NCBI RefSeq assembly: GCF_003612055.1
Contig: NZ_RAWB01000012.1
Span: 1 to 44,255 of the forward strand
DNA from: Corallococcus llansteffanensis
GTDB lineage: Bacteria > Myxococcota > Myxococcia > Myxococcales > Myxococcaceae
Direction of reading: 5' to 3'
DNA: 44,255 nt
Below, one piece after another: positions 8,708 through 16,620 of this stretch. The first letter of the stretch is position 1, and the number at the start of each line of letters is the position of its first letter. The notes under the pieces are model-generated. The model was not told the DNA's origin and made no database searches. It was given only the letters and a program-made list of their open reading frames with translations. The position numbers were made by a program, and so were the translations under genes.

Positions 8708-8995
8708 TCAGACCGTCTTGAGCTTCATGACCTGGGTGCCCGCCGTCAGCCCCAGGGAGAAGTAGTTCCGGGTGTGTTCCAGCTCCATGTGGACGCGCAG
8801 CGCATCCCGGTTCTGGAAGATCTCCCAGAGCACGAACCGGCCCGGGTTCTCCAGGTCCTCCAGGATGCGGAACAACACACAGCCCGGCTCCTTGACGGTC
8901 TCCGTCACCAGCTTGTTGAGCGCGGCCTTGATCTCCACTTCCTTGCCGGGCTTCGCCGTGATGAAGGCGGTCATCTCCACTCGTTCGTCAGACAT
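8708..8995 (-). CDS. ABM-family (putative quinol) monooxygenase
   Basis: A complete 95-residue ferredoxin-fold protein of the antibiotic biosynthesis monooxygenase family. The markers are an early AFITAKPGKEVEIKAAL strand-helix, EPGCVLFRILEDLENPGRF, WEIFQNRDALRVHME and the closing His-rich helix. Family members act as dimers. They include cofactor-free oxygenases that make quinones from aromatic polyketides, such as the ActVA-Orf6 type, and also quinol or haem-degrading enzymes. The start at ATG 8995 lies 20 bp downstream of the aldo/keto reductase stop. Its place in the AfsA/PKS operon suggests a tailoring or protective oxidation. Substrate unknown. Confidence 0.8.
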   Translation of the reverse strand: MSDERVEMTAFITAKPGKEVEIKAALNKLVTETVKEPGCVLFRILEDLENPGRFVLWEIFQNRDALRVHMELEHTRNYFSLGLTAGTQVMKLKTV

Positions 8996-9015
8996 CGCGT
9001 AGTCCTCTTCCTGGC

Positions 9016-10023
9016 CTAGCGGCCAATGCCCTTCATGGCGGCTTCCGGATAGCGCGTCCCCGCCACCTGGGTCGCGTCGATGGCCGTGGTGATGCGTTCG
9101 ACTTCGGCGGCGCTGAGCGCCAGCGCTCCCGCCGAGAAGTTCTCCCGCAGGTACTTCTCCCGGCGCGTGCCGGGGATGATGTGGATGTGCTCTCCGCGCG
9201 ACAGCACCCAGGCGAGGGCGAGCTGGGACGGGGTGCACTGCCGCTCGGCGGCGATCTCCTTGAGCTTCTCCAGCAGCGCCACGTTGCGCTGGAAGTTCTC
9301 CCCGGCGAAGCGCGGCATGAACTGCCGCACGTCCCCGCTCTGCTTCACGTCCGAGGCGTTGAGGGACGTGGTGAGCAGCCCCCGGCTCAGCGGGCTGTAG
9401 GCCACGAACGCCACGCCCAGCTCCTTGCACGTGGGCAGCAGCTCCGCCTCCGGGTCCCGCGACAGCAGCGAGTACTCGGTCTCCAGCGCGGCGATGGGGT
9501 GCACCTTGTGCGCCCGGCGCAGCGTGTCCACGCTGACCTCGGACAGCCCCAGGTGGCGCACCTTGCCGGCCTTCACCAGCTCCGCCATGGCCCCCACCGT
9601 GTCCTCGATGGGCACGGACGGGTCCTTGCGGTGCACGTAGTACAGGTCCAGGTGGTCCACGCCCAGCCGCTTGAGGCTGCGCTCGCAGGCCGCGCGGACG
9701 TACTCGGGGCTGTTGTCCACGCTGCGCGCCAGGCCGCCCGCCGCGTCGCGCACGATGCCGAACTTGGTGGCCAGGAAGACGCGCTCGCGCGGCACCGTCT
9801 TGATGAAGCGCCCCAGCAGCTCCTCGTTGGTACCGCCGCCATACATGTCGGAGGTGTCGAAGTGCCGGTAGCCCAGCTCGTTCGCCAGGGCCAGGATGCG
9901 AAGGTTCTCGGTGTCGTCCGACGGGCCGTAGAACTCGCTCATGCCCATGCAACCCAAGCCCACGCGCGGCAGGCTCGTGCTGCCCAGCTTCCCCAGTGAC
10001 ACCGTGCTGCGGACGTCAGTCAT
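9016..10023 (-). CDS. Aldo/keto reductase
   Basis: A 335-residue NADPH-dependent (beta/alpha)8-barrel reductase. The AKR catalytic tetrad is intact: Asp56 and Tyr61 in FDTSDMYGGG, Lys87 in LATKFG and His131 in LYYVHRKD. The C-terminal region has the nucleotide-binding IIPGTRREKYLREN segment. It most resembles the YghZ/AKR13-like group that starts LGKLGSTSLPRVGLGCMGMS. ATG 10023 has GAGAGGG six bases upstream. It lies between the MFS exporter gene (45 bp) and the ABM gene (20 bp) in the leftward operon. A role reducing a carbonyl or butenolide double bond of the local product is possible, but general detoxification cannot be excluded. Confidence 0.88.
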   Translation of the reverse strand: MTDVRSTVSLGKLGSTSLPRVGLGCMGMSEFYGPSDDTENLRILALANELGYRHFDTSDMYGGGTNEELLGRFIKTVPRERVFLATKFGIVRDAAGGLARSVDNSPEYVRAACERSLKRLGVDHLDLYYVHRKDPSVPIEDTVGAMAELVKAGKVRHLGLSEVSVDTLRRAHKVHPIAALETEYSLLSRDPEAELLPTCKELGVAFVAYSPLSRGLLTTSLNASDVKQSGDVRQFMPRFAGENFQRNVALLEKLKEIAAERQCTPSQLALAWVLSRGEHIHIIPGTRREKYLRENFSAGALALSAAEVERITTAIDATQVAGTRYPEAAMKGIGR

Positions 10024-10068
10024 TGTGTTCCCTCTCCACGGAATGCTCTTCCACGCCCTGCCTGCGCA

Positions 10069-11262
10069 TCACGTCGCGGTCCGAGCCAGGCTCGGGCGGG
10101 GGCTGCTGCCCACCGCGCCCAGCACCAGCGTGCCCAGCGTGGCGGCCCCGGCCGCGGCCATGACGCCCTTCCAGCCCCAGCGCTGCCACACCGACCCGAG
10201 CGCGTAGCTGCCCAGGCTGCCTCCCGAAAGACAGCTCAAGAGGTACAGCGACGAGGCGGCCCCCATCTGCTGCGGCTGGATGGCGGTGGTGACGTCATAG
10301 AACACCGCCGGCTGGCAGGCATACACGCCCGTGTAGAGGACGAGCACGCCCAGCATCACCGCGACGACGTTCTGGAACAGCAACATGATGCCGAACGAGG
10401 CGAGCACCAGCACCACGCCGGTGCGCACCACGCGGCTGGCGCCATAGGCCTGCGCCAGTGCGCCAGCCTTGGGGGCAATCACCGCCCCACCGAGGCCCGC
10501 GAGGCTCAGCCAGCCAATCTGTCCCACCGTCAGGCCGAACGGAGGAGCGACCAGGTAGAACGTCAGCGTCGTCAGCGCGCCCAGGTAGGCGAAGAACAGC
10601 AGGAAGCCCGCCACGTAGCGGCGCACGATGTGCGGCATCGTCAGCAGCTTCAGCGACCGCCCGTACTGCGCCCCCAGCGACGGCTTCTGTCCGGGCAGCG
10701 CCGGCAGGGCCCGGGCGCGGAAGAGCGCCGCGGCCAGCAGGATGACGGGGACGCTGTAGCCCATCATCGCCGCACGCCAGCCGAACATGCCGGTCAGGAT
10801 GCCCAGCACCGTGCGGCCGACGATGAGGCCCGTCACCGTCGCGCTGAGGCACAGGCCCAGGTAGGCGCCCGCCTTCCCCGGCGGAGCGATGCGCGCCATG
10901 TACGGGAACATGGGGCTGACCATGCCGCCGGCGAAGGCGCCCATGAGCCCCATGCCCACGTTGAAGAGCAGGAAGCTGGGCGCCGCGCCACACAGTGCCA
11001 CGCTTCCCGCGAGCCCCAGCGCGCTGAACATGGCCATGCGCGTGAGGTTCACCCGGTCGGTCAGCGGCCCCAGCAGGAAGAACGCCACCGCGTACGTGAG
11101 GCTGCAGTAGCTGAACGAGACGCGCACGTCGGTGATGGGAATCCCGAAGTCGGCGCCGATCTGCTGGAAGATGGGCTGCACCATGATGATGGAGCCCAGC
11201 GCCAGCAGGATGGCGGTGAACGGCGTCACCACCTGCCACTTCGTGTTCGAGTCGGTGCTCAT
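10069..11262 (-). CDS. MFS transporter
   Basis: A 397-residue membrane protein with about twelve hydrophobic helices, of the major facilitator superfamily. The loop between helices 2 and 3 reads LLGPLTDRVNLTRM, the family's G-x-x-x-D-R signature. The helix 4-5 region has LGLCLSATVTGLIVGRTVLG, resembling the YnfM-type drug/inner-membrane transporters. ATG 11262 has GGGGGA five bases upstream. The gene starts 9 bp after the stop of the upstream beta-rich protein, so it is firmly in the leftward operon. It is the obvious candidate for exporting the metabolite across the inner membrane and may also give self-resistance. Confidence 0.87.
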   Translation of the reverse strand: MSTDSNTKWQVVTPFTAILLALGSIIMVQPIFQQIGADFGIPITDVRVSFSYCSLTYAVAFFLLGPLTDRVNLTRMAMFSALGLAGSVALCGAAPSFLLFNVGMGLMGAFAGGMVSPMFPYMARIAPPGKAGAYLGLCLSATVTGLIVGRTVLGILTGMFGWRAAMMGYSVPVILLAAALFRARALPALPGQKPSLGAQYGRSLKLLTMPHIVRRYVAGFLLFFAYLGALTTLTFYLVAPPFGLTVGQIGWLSLAGLGGAVIAPKAGALAQAYGASRVVRTGVVLVLASFGIMLLFQNVVAVMLGVLVLYTGVYACQPAVFYDVTTAIQPQQMGAASSLYLLSCLSGGSLGSYALGSVWQRWGWKGVMAAAGAATLGTLVLGAVGSSPRPSLARTAT

Positions 11263-11271
11263 CGCGTCCCC

Positions 11272-12093
11272 CTACCCTCTCGTCTCGAGTCCCTCGAACG
11301 GCGCGGGACCCGACTTGAGCTGGGCATGGACATCCCCGCCGAGCCCGTGGTGGCCAATGGCCCCGCCGAAGCTCATCTGGGAGCTGATCCACAGGACGAT
11401 GACGTCGATGATGCGGTTGGACTGCGGCCCCGGCGGGAACGGGTTGGGCATGCGGGCGGAGTACGTCGCCTTGCCCTCCGCGTCCGCGATGAAGACGTTG
11501 GGAATGCCCAGGGGGCCCGGACGCACGGTGTCCTGGGGCCGGATCTCATGCCGGCGCAGGCCCATCACCGTGTAGAGGCTGTGGGGAATCATGCCTTCGA
11601 ACACGAAGGAGAAGTCCGCGTAGGTGTCCCCCACCTCGATGGTCATCGTCCCCTTGGCCTTGCACCACTGCCCCAGCGTGATGGGCGAGGTGATCTTCCG
11701 CCCGTCGATGGGGCGGTAGTCCGGGATGTACGCCTCGTGCAGCGGCAGCGACGGCCGCACCACGCTGTGCGCGTGGGGCATCTGCTCCGGCGCGAAGACG
11801 AGCTTGTAGTTGTTGCACGCCAGCGGCAGCGACACCGTGTGCAACACCTCTTCGCTGGTCGCGAGCTCGTCCGAGGAGAGCTGGCGCACCACCTTGTAGG
11901 GCGCGAGCTTCCCGAACTCCGGCACCGGGCTGTCCACGGCGACCACCGCCGCGGTCCACTTCATCGTCAGGTCTTCCTGGATGACATTGCCAATGACGAT
12001 GAAGTTCCCATCCTTGTCCATGATCTCACTGGGAGGATAGGGAGGGCCCTGCGTCGTCAGCTTGAGGGCGGAGACGTGTTTCTGGGTAGGCAT
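11272..12093 (-). CDS. Unrecognised beta-rich protein in the biosynthetic operon
   Basis: I do not recognise this 273-residue protein. It has no signal peptide or membrane helix. The C-terminal half (residues ~145-265) looks like one beta-sandwich. It runs KGTMTIEVGDTYADFSFVFE, then IPHSLYTVMGLRR, LGIPNVFIADAEGKATYSA and finally DVIVLW and GGAIGHHG. That pattern recalls the 'YTxW ... LGxPNxFxADxxGxA' domain seen in many unassigned bacterial proteins. Two His-containing turns (MPHAHS near 109, GHHG near 255) could bind metal, but this is only suggestive. ATG 12093 has GAGGA rather far upstream (~13 bases). It sits 18 bp after the HAD gene and 9 bp before the MFS gene, so its job is almost certainly tied to this pathway. 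Confidence 0.75.
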   Translation of the reverse strand: MPTQKHVSALKLTTQGPPYPPSEIMDKDGNFIVIGNVIQEDLTMKWTAAVVAVDSPVPEFGKLAPYKVVRQLSSDELATSEEVLHTVSLPLACNNYKLVFAPEQMPHAHSVVRPSLPLHEAYIPDYRPIDGRKITSPITLGQWCKAKGTMTIEVGDTYADFSFVFEGMIPHSLYTVMGLRRHEIRPQDTVRPGPLGIPNVFIADAEGKATYSARMPNPFPPGPQSNRIIDVIVLWISSQMSFGGAIGHHGLGGDVHAQLKSGPAPFEGLETRG

Positions 12094-12111
12094 GGCGTTT
12101 GATTCCAATCC

Positions 12112-12786
12112 TCAGTGGGCCGAAAGAACCCGCCAGCTGCGCTCGCGCGCGACCTTGAGCATGGCCGGCGAGTCACCCACGACGACGGGGTTGCCCACCT
12201 TCTCCATGAAGCAGATGTCCGACACGTGGTCGCCGTAGGCGTAGCACGCATCCAGCTGGATGCCCTTGCCCGCGATGTAGCGGGAGATGACCTCCCACTT
12301 GCCGTCGCCAATCACCTGCTGGAGCAGCGTGCCGGTGTAGAGGCCGTCCTTGACCTCCAGCTCCGAGCACAGCAGCAGGTCCGCGCCGACGTAGGAGCAG
12401 ATGGGGCCGAGGATGTCCTTGAACGACCCGGAGACGAGCACCAGCTCCGCGCCGCGGGACTTGTGCTCCTTCTGCTCGGAGTACGCCGACGACACGAACA
12501 GGTCGCCCCGGTCCATGACCTCCTGGAGCCAGGTCTTCGCCGCCGCCTGCAGCTCCGCCTGGGAGATGCCCGCGAACATCTCGTAGAAGCGCTTGTTGAG
12601 GGCAGCCCGGTCCGCGGTGGGCGTGTTGGCCTCGTTGATGGCCTGGAACTCCTTGCGCTTCTGCTCCGCTTCCGGCCGCGACGCGTACGGCGTCTTGTAC
12701 AGGAAGTAATCCATGAACGTGATCATGCTCTTGAAGCGGATCAACGTCTCATCGATGTCCGAAAAAACGATGTAGTTCTTGCTCAT
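12112..12786 (-). CDS. HAD-IB family phosphatase (phosphoserine-phosphatase-like)
   Basis: A 224-residue hydrolase of the haloacid dehalogenase superfamily, subfamily IB. Motif I is DIDET with nucleophile Asp10 and acid/base Asp12. Motif II is VSGS near residue 117, Lys in the GDGKWEV segment serves as motif III, and motif IV is GDHVSD near 184. A helical cap (~residues 20-100) lies between motifs I and II. Such enzymes remove phosphate from small phosphoesters. It lies 18 bp downstream of the AfsA-type gene. In A-factor-type biosynthesis, AfsA makes a phosphorylated butenolide that must be dephosphorylated, so this enzyme is the natural candidate here (inference). Confidence 0.87.
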   Translation of the reverse strand: MSKNYIVFSDIDETLIRFKSMITFMDYFLYKTPYASRPEAEQKRKEFQAINEANTPTADRAALNKRFYEMFAGISQAELQAAAKTWLQEVMDRGDLFVSSAYSEQKEHKSRGAELVLVSGSFKDILGPICSYVGADLLLCSELEVKDGLYTGTLLQQVIGDGKWEVISRYIAGKGIQLDACYAYGDHVSDICFMEKVGNPVVVGDSPAMLKVARERSWRVLSAH

Positions 12787-12804
12787 GGTGGCGGAAGTCC
12801 TGGT

Positions 12805-13677
12805 TCAGGCGTCGATTTCGTTGAGAGGAGAAAGACCGGGCGCGAGCTTGACGAGCGCGAGCCGGGACAAGAGCCCTTCACGCGCACTCAAGAGGGCCTT
12901 GTCGAAGGCGGCGTACTTCACGAAGACCTCGGTGATGCACACCCCGACCTGGAAGAACTCGACCTTGATGTCGAGGAACACCGCGCCCGTCTGGCGCGTG
13001 TCACCGCGCTCCGCCACCACCTTCATCGTGATGTCGGTCGGCAGGGGGAAGCCGAAGGTGTGGTACGTGATGTTGTATTCGTTGAGGACGAAGTAGTAGG
13101 GCCGGCCGATCTGCTCGAGCCAGAACTTCTCCGTCGCCGCCAGCAGCATCTGGCGCGACGCCTCGAAGAACACCACGCCCTGGAGGTGGTGCCCGGTGAC
13201 GTGGTCACCCATCTCCGCGCAGTCGTCATCCAGGACCAGGTAGGAGCGGTAGAGGTTCTCCGCCTCGTCCTTGAAGGGGTTGGTGATGATGGTGTTCCGG
13301 TCGTAGTGCTTGTGCGTGTACTTGCCGGGGCAGCGGTCGCGGATGCGGGCCTCCTGGATGGAGACGCGGTCGCGCGCGGGGCTCTGCCGGATCCGCTCCT
13401 CCAGGAGGGTCAGCCGCTCCAGGGACACACCCTGTCCCACGATGAGCGCGGCCGGCCGCTCCAGCGCGTCCTGCGCCAGCAGGCGCTCCAGGTTGGAGAC
13501 GGTGATGACGCCGGGGTTCTCTCCCGCGAAGGAGACGAACTTGTCACCCACGACGTGCAGCGGCAGCGGCGTGACCTGGACCGGCCGCTCCGCCAGGGCC
13601 GGCACCTCGTTGGCGCTCGGGGCGTCAACCAAATCGGTCAGGGGCGCCTTCCGGCGCGTAGGATCAACTGTAAACAT
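12805..13677 (-). CDS. AfsA-type hotdog protein (A-factor / butenolide synthase family)
   Basis: A 290-residue protein with one recognisable AfsA hotdog domain, residues ~118-265. It shows THKH at 121-124, the core EMGDHVTGHHLQG at 155-167, then EASRQM at 172-177. The last keeps the Glu172-x-x-Arg175-Gln signature of AfsA/ScbA enzymes. Streptomyces homologues carry two such domains, and here the first ~115 residues show no clear second copy. AfsA condenses a beta-ketoacyl thioester with dihydroxyacetone phosphate, the committed step to gamma-butyrolactone signals. AfsA-like proteins also release polyketides as butenolides in some Burkholderia pathways. ATG 13677 has GGGGGA six bases upstream. 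It is the first gene of the leftward operon, divergent from the PKS operon. Confidence 0.85.
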   Translation of the reverse strand: MFTVDPTRRKAPLTDLVDAPSANEVPALAERPVQVTPLPLHVVGDKFVSFAGENPGVITVSNLERLLAQDALERPAALIVGQGVSLERLTLLEERIRQSPARDRVSIQEARIRDRCPGKYTHKHYDRNTIITNPFKDEAENLYRSYLVLDDDCAEMGDHVTGHHLQGVVFFEASRQMLLAATEKFWLEQIGRPYYFVLNEYNITYHTFGFPLPTDITMKVVAERGDTRQTGAVFLDIKVEFFQVGVCITEVFVKYAAFDKALLSAREGLLSRLALVKLAPGLSPLNEIDA

Positions 13678-14080
13678 GCGTTTCCCCCTTCTTCCCCATC
13701 TGTCCTGCAACCAACGACTCGGGATGCTTTGCTACGAGCCGCGTCAGGATGCACGTTCACCCGTTTATGTCCTCCACGGGATGACATCGGGCGTAGGGCA
13801 TGGCCGGCCTGGAATCACCTTCCAAGATGTCAGAAGCAATTCCTGGCGCCCTGTGAAATGAATCACACCCTGTGAAATGAATCACACCCATTTGTAGACA
13901 GCCAGGCAACACGCGAGCCGTGAGCGCCATCCTGCGTCAGCGAACGGATGACATGAACAGGCGTGCGTGTTGTCTTTCAAAAAGTTTTCTAGTGTCTCAG
14001 CACGATTCAGGGAGCGTCCGGGGACTTGTCTGTCTCCGCGTGGCGCCCGGGATCGGGATTATCTAGAGGGGATGAGAGAA
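13678..14080. other. Divergent control region between the two biosynthetic operons
   Basis: About 400 bp without a gene. It is visibly richer in A/T than the flanking coding DNA, especially at 13960-14000. It holds two tandem palindromes (described separately) roughly midway between the AfsA and ANL starts. I could not identify convincing -10/-35 pairs or a sigma-54 promoter by eye. Confidence 0.6.
13852..13886. promoter_or_regulatory. Two tandem CRP-like palindromic boxes (TGTGA-N6-TCACA)
   Basis: TGTGAAATGAATCACA occurs at 13852-13867 and again, identically, at 13871-13886, within an exact 19-bp tandem repeat that begins at 13849. Each copy matches the classical CRP consensus half-sites and 6-bp spacer at every position. 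The boxes lie 182-222 bp from both operon starts. Binding by a CRP/FNR-family regulator is inferred from the consensus. Another dimeric regulator could use the same symmetry. Confidence 0.65.
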
Positions 14081-15436
14081 ATGCTTGGGGAAAAGACCGA
14101 TGTGCAGTGGCTATTGGAGCGTCTGGAGTCCCAGGGCTCGCGACCTGCGTTGATCTGGGATGGCCAGGAGGTCTCCTATACCGCGCTTGTGACGCGGGTA
14201 AAGGGCTGGCTCGCGGAGCTCCAGAAGCATTCCCTGACGCCGGGCACCTCCGTGGCGCTGCGCGGGGACTACAACCCGGAGACGTGCGCGCTGCTGGTCG
14301 CGCTGGTGCTCAACCGGAACATCGCGGTGCCGCTGGCCCCCACGGTCAAGACACTGAAGGAGTTCCTGGAGATCGCCGAGTGCGATGCGCTGTTCGAGTT
14401 CCAGGGCACGGAGCTGCTCGGCGTGACCAAGCTGTCACCCGCGACGCAGCACCCGCTCAACACCTGGCTCAAGGAGCAGGGCGTCCCGGGGCTCATCCTG
14501 TTCAGCTCCGGGTCCACGGGCCGCAGCAAGGCGTCGCTGCTCGACTTCGAGAAGATGCTCCGCAAGTTCAAGAAGGCCCGGGCCGGCAGCCGCACCCTCA
14601 CCTTCCTGCTGCTGGATCACATTGGTGGCATCAACACGATGCTGCACGCGCTCACGTCCGGCGGCACCATCATCCCGCTGACGGAGCGCTCGCCGCAGTC
14701 GGTCTGCTCCACCATCGAGAAGCACCGGGTCCAGCTGCTGCCCACGACGCCCACCTTCCTGAACATGCTGCTCATGTCGGAGGCGTATCGTCAGTACGAC
14801 CTGTCGTCGCTGGAGGTCATCACCTACGGCACGGAGCCCATGCCGGCGGCGACCCTCAAGCACCTGCACGAGGTGTTTCCGCACATCAAGCTCAAGCAGA
14901 CCTACGGGCTGTCGGAGCTGGGCATCCTCCAGACGAAGTCCAAGGACGACGCGTCCCTCTGGGTGAAGGTCGGCGGCGAAGGCTACGAGCTGAAGGTCAT
15001 CGACAACATCCTGTGGATCCGCGCCGAGTCCGCGATGGTCGGCTACCTCAACGCGCCCTCGCCCTTCAACGACGAGGGCTGGTTCAACACCGGTGACGCG
15101 GTGGAGGTGGACGGCGAGTACATGCGCATCCTCGGGCGCAAGTCGGAGATCATCAACGTGGGCGGGGAGAAGGTCTATCCCGCGGAGGTGGAGAGCATCC
15201 TCCTGCAGCTGCCCAACGTGACGGACGCGACCGTCGTCGGGCGTCCCAGCCCCATCACCGGCAACGTCGTGGTCGCCAAGGTCACCGTGCGCGAGCCGGA
15301 GGACGTGTCCGCCCTCACCAAGCGGCTGCGCCAGTTCTGCCGCAGCCGGCTGGACGCGTACAAGATTCCGGTGGCCGTCGAGGTGGTGGAGGGACGGCTG
15401 CATGGGGACCGGTTCAAGAAGGCCCGGGTCGGCTGA
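14081..15436 (+). CDS. ANL-superfamily adenylating enzyme (acyl/aryl-AMP ligase)
   Basis: A 451-residue adenylate-forming enzyme, shorter than the usual 500-550. The ATP-binding loop is FSSGSTGRSK at 141-150, the Y-G-L-S-E adenine motif is at 275-279, WFNTGD ends at Asp339, and the hinge is GRKSEIINVGGEKVYPAEVE. The catalytic A10 lysine is probably Lys446 or Lys447, close to the C-terminus in DRFKKAR. It should activate a carboxylic acid as its adenylate and pass it to CoA or, more likely here, to the free carrier protein two genes downstream. Substrate cannot be read by eye. ATG 14081 is preferred because GAGGGG at 14066-14071 is nine bases away. ATG 14072 abuts that site. First gene of the rightward operon. 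Confidence 0.88.
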   Translation: MLGEKTDVQWLLERLESQGSRPALIWDGQEVSYTALVTRVKGWLAELQKHSLTPGTSVALRGDYNPETCALLVALVLNRNIAVPLAPTVKTLKEFLEIAECDALFEFQGTELLGVTKLSPATQHPLNTWLKEQGVPGLILFSSGSTGRSKASLLDFEKMLRKFKKARAGSRTLTFLLLDHIGGINTMLHALTSGGTIIPLTERSPQSVCSTIEKHRVQLLPTTPTFLNMLLMSEAYRQYDLSSLEVITYGTEPMPAATLKHLHEVFPHIKLKQTYGLSELGILQTKSKDDASLWVKVGGEGYELKVIDNILWIRAESAMVGYLNAPSPFNDEGWFNTGDAVEVDGEYMRILGRKSEIINVGGEKVYPAEVESILLQLPNVTDATVVGRPSPITGNVVVAKVTVREPEDVSALTKRLRQFCRSRLDAYKIPVAVEVVEGRLHGDRFKKARVG

Positions 15437-15459
15437 CAAGCATTGAGAGGGGGTTCAAC

Positions 15460-16212
15460 GTGTCCACAAACGCAGAGAGTCGTTCCAAGGTCGTCATCGT
15501 CAGCGGCGGAAGCCGGGGGCTGGGCCAGGCACTGGTGACCAGCTGTCTGGAGCGCGGCTTCATCGTCGCCACCTTCAGCCGCTCGGAGAGCCCGTTCGTC
15601 ACCAACCTGCTCAAGCAGGATCCGGAGCACCAGCGCTTCCTGTGGGAGTCGGTGGATGCCACCGACCCGGCCGCGTTGAAGACGTTCGTCAACAAGGTCG
15701 CGTCCACCTATGGGCGGGTGGATGCGCTCGTCAACAACGCCGGGGTGGGCATCGACGGCATCCTGACCACGATGCGCACCTCGCAGATCGAGCAGGGCAT
15801 CGACTTGAACCTCAAGTCCGCCATCTACCTCATCCAGGCGTGCTCCAAGCACATGCTGCAGCAGCAGTCCGGCAGCATCATCAACGTCTCCTCCGTCAAC
15901 GCCGTGCGGGGCCACTCCGGCGTCGCGGTGTACAGCGCGACGAAGGCGGCGCTGGACGGACTGACGCGCAGCCTGGCGCGCGAGCTGGGGCCCAAGCACA
16001 TCCGCGTGAACTCCGTGGCCCCGGGCTACTTCGAGAGCGAGATGGTCGCGGACCTCACGCCGGAGGCCAAGCAGCGCATCATCCGCCGCACGCCGCTGGG
16101 GCGGCTGGGCACGGCGGACGACATGGCGCAGGTCGTCCAGTTCCTGCTGTCACCGCAGGCGTCTTTCATCACCGGTCAAACCATCGTTGTCGACGGGGGA
16201 ATCACATGCTGA
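15460..16212 (+). CDS. FabG-like SDR ketoreductase
   Basis: A 250-residue classical short-chain dehydrogenase/reductase. The cofactor loop GGSRGLG is at residues 16-22, NNAG near 93, the catalytic Ser near 144, and Tyr158/Lys162 in YSATK. The C-terminal GQTIVVDGG is typical of 3-oxoacyl-ACP reductases. GTG 15460 has GAGGGGG about seven bases upstream. The stop overlaps the ACP start, so the SDR and carrier protein are translationally coupled, which points to an acyl-ACP substrate. Because the KR domain of the neighbouring PKS has lost catalytic residues, this enzyme probably supplies ketoreduction in trans (inference). Confidence 0.9.
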   Translation: MSTNAESRSKVVIVSGGSRGLGQALVTSCLERGFIVATFSRSESPFVTNLLKQDPEHQRFLWESVDATDPAALKTFVNKVASTYGRVDALVNNAGVGIDGILTTMRTSQIEQGIDLNLKSAIYLIQACSKHMLQQQSGSIINVSSVNAVRGHSGVAVYSATKAALDGLTRSLARELGPKHIRVNSVAPGYFESEMVADLTPEAKQRIIRRTPLGRLGTADDMAQVVQFLLSPQASFITGQTIVVDGGITC

Positions 16213-16559
16213 GCCAGGGTCCCAACGCGCAGGAGTTGCAGAAGCTTGTCGTGGAGCACATCTCCTCCATCCTCGAGGAGAAGGCGGCCGAGGAGGGCAA
16301 GGTGCCCCAGGTCACCCGCGAGAACCGGCTGGGCCCGGACCTGGGGCTGTCGTCCCTGGACCTGGCGCAGCTCGTGGCCTCGCTGGAGATCCGCCTGAAG
16401 GCGGACCCCTTCCAGGAGCTGGTGCCCATCACCAGCGTCCGCACCGTGGCCGACCTGTGCGGCGCCTACGAGCGGTTCTTCTCCGGAGAGAAGGCCGCGG
16501 AAGGCCCGTCCGACGCGCTGCTCGAGAGCAAGCGTCGCGCCGAGGCCCGCCGCAGGTAA
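16206..16559 (+). CDS. Free-standing acyl carrier protein
   Basis: A 117-residue acidic four-helix carrier protein. The phosphopantetheine attachment serine lies in LGLSSLDLAQLV near residue 50. The N-terminal helix (residues ~8-26) and the charged C-terminal extension (LLESKRRAEARRR) are longer than in a minimal ACP. ATG 16206 overlaps the SDR stop (ATGCTGA). It lies 61 bp before the PKS. Since the PKS has its own ACP, this discrete one probably carries the starter unit from the ANL enzyme or presents intermediates to the SDR (inference). Confidence 0.88.
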   Translation: MLSQGPNAQELQKLVVEHISSILEEKAAEEGKVPQVTRENRLGPDLGLSSLDLAQLVASLEIRLKADPFQELVPITSVRTVADLCGAYERFFSGEKAAEGPSDALLESKRRAEARRR

Positions 16560-16620
16560 TCCCCGTCGTTTCCTGGCTTCACCCTCCCATCGCTCCCTTG
16601 CTGCTTCCGGAAGAACCGTC

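Noticed and set aside
13960-14070. A longer reading of the ANL gene starting near 13967
   Set aside because: The extra 38 residues resemble no ANL N-terminus, the region is A/T-rich intergenic-like DNA, and a good ribosome-binding site precedes the later ATG.
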